Part shown: one piece after another, positions 42,219-42,540 of the stretch
Layout: each line of letters begins with the position of its first letter
Numbering within the stretch: the stretch's first letter is position 1
NCBI RefSeq assembly: GCF_014196795.1
Contig: NZ_JACIEJ010000019.1
Location: 1-42,540 of the forward strand
DNA: 42,540 nt
From: Sagittula marina
GTDB lineage: Bacteria; Pseudomonadota; Alphaproteobacteria; Rhodobacterales; Rhodobacteraceae
Direction: 5' to 3'
Notes under the pieces: generated by a model
The model's input: only the letters and a program-made list of their open reading frames with translations
Told to the model about the DNA's origin: nothing
Databases searched by the model: none
Translations under genes and position numbers: made by a program

Positions 42219-42540
42219 TCATGTTGACAAATGGCGGATCCCAAGCCTGATCGAGGTGATGTCGACGAAGCTCTCTGCGGTCTTATCGTAACGAGTGGCA
42301 ACTCGGCGGGCGTTCTTCAGCTTGTTGAAGCACCGTTCAAGCAGGTTGCGTAGCCGGTAGAGGGAGCGGTTGACGCCGACGCGCATCTTGCGTGATCTCG
42401 GCATCGGGATGACCGGCAGAACGTCACGCCTGTCCATGGATTTGTGAATGCTGTCAGCGTCATAGCCTCGGTCGGCCAGCAGGACGCTTGGCGTGGGCAG
42501 GTTATCGGCCATGACCATATCAAAACCGAGATAGTCTGAG
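42219..42540 (-). mobile_element. IS5-family insertion sequence, partial
   Basis: The minus strand encodes the C-terminal part of an IS5-family (IS427-like) transposase: PSVLLADRGYDADSIHKSM (second DDE aspartate), a basic stretch PMPRSRKMRVGVNRSLYRLRN, and LERCFNKLKNARRVATRYDKTAESFV (catalytic E with the YxxRxxxE-like spacing). It ends at the stop at 42219, and the element boundary with the OCD gene is within the next 10 bases or so. The 5' half and other end lie outside the window. The coding part seen has no lesion. It differs in sequence from the IS5 element at 26317. Confidence 0.8.

Overview
The window looks like part of a plasmid or other secondary replicon of a Rhodobacterales (Roseobacter-group) alphaproteobacterium. 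The base composition is GC-rich, the gene families are typical of that group (Lrp/AsnC, DadA-like flavoproteins, class III aminotransferases, GNATs of one subfamily), and there is a Rep_3 initiator divergent from parAB across an iteron region. No rRNA, tRNA or CRISPR was seen. Assignment to the order is inference from family resemblance; no search was run.

Left part, 1-25.4 kb, is a dense amino-acid or amine catabolic region. A partial flavoprotein faces an Lrp/AsnC regulator. Then come a GNAT / class III aminotransferase / hydroxyacid dehydrogenase operon, an ArgE-like M20 deacylase, a haloacid-dehalogenase plus flavoprotein pair, and a second GNAT paralogous to the first. From about 21.7 kb down to 8.4 kb almost everything lies on the minus strand: aldehyde dehydrogenase, cupin, a complete Opp/Dpp-type importer, a flavoprotein, an ornithine-cyclodeaminase-family (OCD) protein, a threonine-dehydratase-family enzyme, an APH-fold small-molecule kinase, and a class III PLP enzyme that resembles the AGXT2L phospho-lyases. 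The kinase, lyase and aldehyde dehydrogenase could form a phosphorylate-eliminate-oxidise route for a hydroxylated amine or amino acid delivered by the importer. The substrate is unknown. A broken OmpA-family gene, a LysR regulator and a D-threonine-aldolase-family (DSD1) gene end this part.

Middle part, 25.4-31 kb, is decaying DNA. It holds an OCD gene cut after about 29 codons, a frameshifted IS6-like transposase, an IS5-like element whose transposase has a nonsense codon, a DUF927 gene with a stop, a frameshift and an IS-cut end, a chimeric thiamine-enzyme remnant, a frameshifted RelA/SpoT-type HD gene and a frameshifted DUF1612 gene.

Right part, 31-42.5 kb, holds the intact plasmid core. 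parB and parA overlap by 4 bases, an origin carries five iterons (three at exact 22-base spacing) and a perfect DnaA box, and a Rep_3 initiator faces the other way. Next is a LacI-controlled operon made of a polar amino-acid binding protein, a fused permease-ATPase, a Gfo/Idh/MocA oxidoreductase and a flavoprotein. The divergent promoter region carries two operator-like palindromes 21 bases apart. The right edge has a second OCD gene truncated by a partial IS5-type element.
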